A DNA stretch of 6,220 bases from Rubrobacteraceae bacterium (GTDB lineage: Bacteria; Actinomycetota; Rubrobacteria; Rubrobacterales; Rubrobacteraceae). The translations under genes were made by a program, and so were the position numbers. The DNA is taken from the NCBI GenBank assembly GCA_029240775.1, contig JARDZQ010000119.1, positions 1 through 6,220 on the forward strand, given 5' to 3'. Position 1 is the stretch's first letter. Each line of letters begins with the position of its first letter. This document shows positions 5,043-6,220 of the stretch, one piece after another. Under the pieces are notes generated by a model that saw nothing but the letters and a program-made list of their open reading frames with translations, did not search any database and had not been told where the DNA came from.

Positions 5043-6220
5043 TTGAGGCGAGCGGAGGTCCCTGTTGCGGGGACGCTGTCTTTCGGGATCTTGCTGGTCT
5101 CGCAGCTTGCGGCGACGGCGGGTTTCATGTTCGTCATGCCGTTCATGCCGCTCTACGTGCAGCAGCTCGGCGTGGAGAGCGCCGGGGACGCGGCGGCGTG
5201 GGCCGGGCTGTTAAACACGGCGACCGCGGCGACGATGGCGCTCGCGGCGCCTCTGTGGGGCCGGCTCGCCGACCGGCTGGGGCCGAAGTCGATGCTTATG
5301 CGGGCGGCCTTCGCCGGTGCTCTCGTCGTCGGGTTGATGGGTCTGGCGACGAGCCCGTGGCAGTTGCTCGCGCTCAGGCTCGTGCAGGGCACGCTCACGG
5401 GGACGGTCGCCGCCGCGACGGTGCTCGTCTCGGCCACGGCGCCGCAGGGTCGAGCCGGGCAGAGGCTGGGGACGCTGCAGATGATCATCTTCGTGGCGGC
5501 GGCTCTGGGACCGTTCATGGGCGGGCTCTTCGCGGAGCTCGTCGGCATAAGGGCCTCCTTCGGGGTAACCGGAGCTCTGCTCTTCGTCTCCGGGGTGCTG
5601 GTCCTCTTCGGGGTCCAGGGGGCCGAGTCTGCGCCGGAGGAAAAAGAGGGACAGGTGGAGACGGCTGGGCCGCTACCCAAGATGGGTCTGCTCATCGGTC
5701 TCATCCCGCTCTTCTTCGTGCACGTCGCGATCACCGGCGTACAGCCGGCGCTGCCGGGTTTCGTAGGAGAGCTCACCGGGGCTTCCGGGGGCGTAGCGGG
5801 TCTGTCGGGTCAGATCATCGGCGCCGGCGCGCTCGCCGCAGCTCTGGGGTCCGTCGTGGGTGGGAAGCTCGCCGAGCGGCTCGGGGCGCAGCGGGTCATG
5901 ATCTCCGCGCTTGTCCTCGCCGGGCTCGCCTCGCTGCCGCAGGCGGCGGTGGCCTCGATCCCCGAGCTCTTCGCGTTGCGCGTGCTCGCGAGCTTTGCCC
6001 TCGGAGCTGTCATCCCGGTCGCTAACCTCGTCGTGCGCGCCTCTGTCCCAGCCGAGAGACAGGGCGAGGCCTTCGGCGTCGCGGCGTCGGCTACCTCCGT
6101 GGCCTTCGGAATCGGACCTCTGGGCGGCGGTCTCCTGGCGGCGTCCTTCGGCTTCGGCGCTCCTTTCTTCGTGCCCGGCGTCCTCCTCCTCGCCGCGTCC
6201 GCGGTCCTGGTCGTCCTCGC
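5043..6220 (+). CDS. MFS transporter, drug:H+ antiporter (DHA1) type, 3' end truncated by window
   Basis: The frame from TTG 5043 stays open to the window edge: 392 residues plus two bases. Typical family length is about 390-420, so only a short tail is missing. Visible major facilitator motifs are: motif A GRLADRLGPKSM (73-84) in the loop after segment 2 and its degenerate copy GKLAERLGAQRV (274-285) in the second half; motif B-like RLVQGTLTG (112-120); and the antiporter motif C-like LGPFMGGLFAE (155-165), echoed by IGPLGGGLL (357-365). A polar linker at about 192-213 (GAESAPEEKEGQVETAG) divides two six-helix halves. The first segment runs about 11-34. Motif C suggests proton-coupled export of drugs or other small molecules through the cytoplasmic membrane; the substrate is unknown. 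The start is supported by GAGGG six bases upstream and gives (M)RRAEVPVAGTLSFG. An AT-rich promoter region precedes it, so it is probably an independent transcription unit. Confidence 0.9.
   Translation, partial: MRRAEVPVAGTLSFGILLVSQLAATAGFMFVMPFMPLYVQQLGVESAGDAAAWAGLLNTATAATMALAAPLWGRLADRLGPKSMLMRAAFAGALVVGLMGLATSPWQLLALRLVQGTLTGTVAAATVLVSATAPQGRAGQRLGTLQMIIFVAAALGPFMGGLFAELVGIRASFGVTGALLFVSGVLVLFGVQGAESAPEEKEGQVETAGPLPKMGLLIGLIPLFFVHVAITGVQPALPGFVGELTGASGGVAGLSGQIIGAGALAAALGSVVGGKLAERLGAQRVMISALVLAGLASLPQAAVASIPELFALRVLASFALGAVIPVANLVVRASVPAERQGEAFGVAASATSVAFGIGPLGGGLLAASFGFGAPFFVPGVLLLAASAVLVVL

Noticed and set aside
5153..6025. Long open frames on both strands inside the MFS gene
   Set aside because: They have Arg/Gly/Ala or Ser/Pro-rich translations, while the frame from 5043 has clear MFS motifs on both halves.

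Overview
The window is GC-rich bacterial DNA. Six of its seven genes have a visible start, and all six best-supported starts are TTG or GTG. Gene content, codon use and the actinobacterial look of the aminotransferase suggest a high-GC actinobacterium. A Rubrobacter-like lineage is my best guess, but it is inference from style and no marker gene proves it. No RNA gene, CRISPR array, insertion sequence or phage gene is visible.

Layout, left to right. At 1-132 (+) lies the C-terminal end of a universal stress protein whose body is outside the window. It converges, with nine bases between stop codons, on a leftward pair: a GlnQ-type polar amino acid ABC ATPase (1255-1989) followed by a HisC/Pat-type PLP aminotransferase (142-1200). 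The pair is probably one transcript. A 90-base divergent spacer separates it from a rightward family 4 (Fe-S) uracil-DNA glycosylase (2080-2727). After a 196-base spacer with a good extended -10 promoter comes a fused two-domain siroheme decarboxylase (2924-3985, AhbA-AhbB / NirDL type). A TauE/SafE-family membrane transporter follows (4101-4841). After a 201-base spacer carrying a 12-bp inverted repeat comes an MFS drug-type efflux transporter (5043 to the window end, truncated).

How the genes relate. The ATPase and aminotransferase suggest amino acid uptake or turnover, but no permease or binding protein is present. The siroheme decarboxylase acts on siroheme, the cofactor of sulfite and nitrite reductases, and its downstream neighbour belongs to a family that includes sulfite and sulfonate-related exporters. 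A sulfur or tetrapyrrole theme is possible but unproven. The glycosylase, stress protein and MFS pump look like independent housekeeping or stress genes.

Nothing here is clearly a new biological system. The points most worth a second look are the fused siroheme decarboxylase without its pathway partners, a possible leaderless 10-residue leader peptide before it, and the heptamer-phased inverted repeat after the TauE gene.
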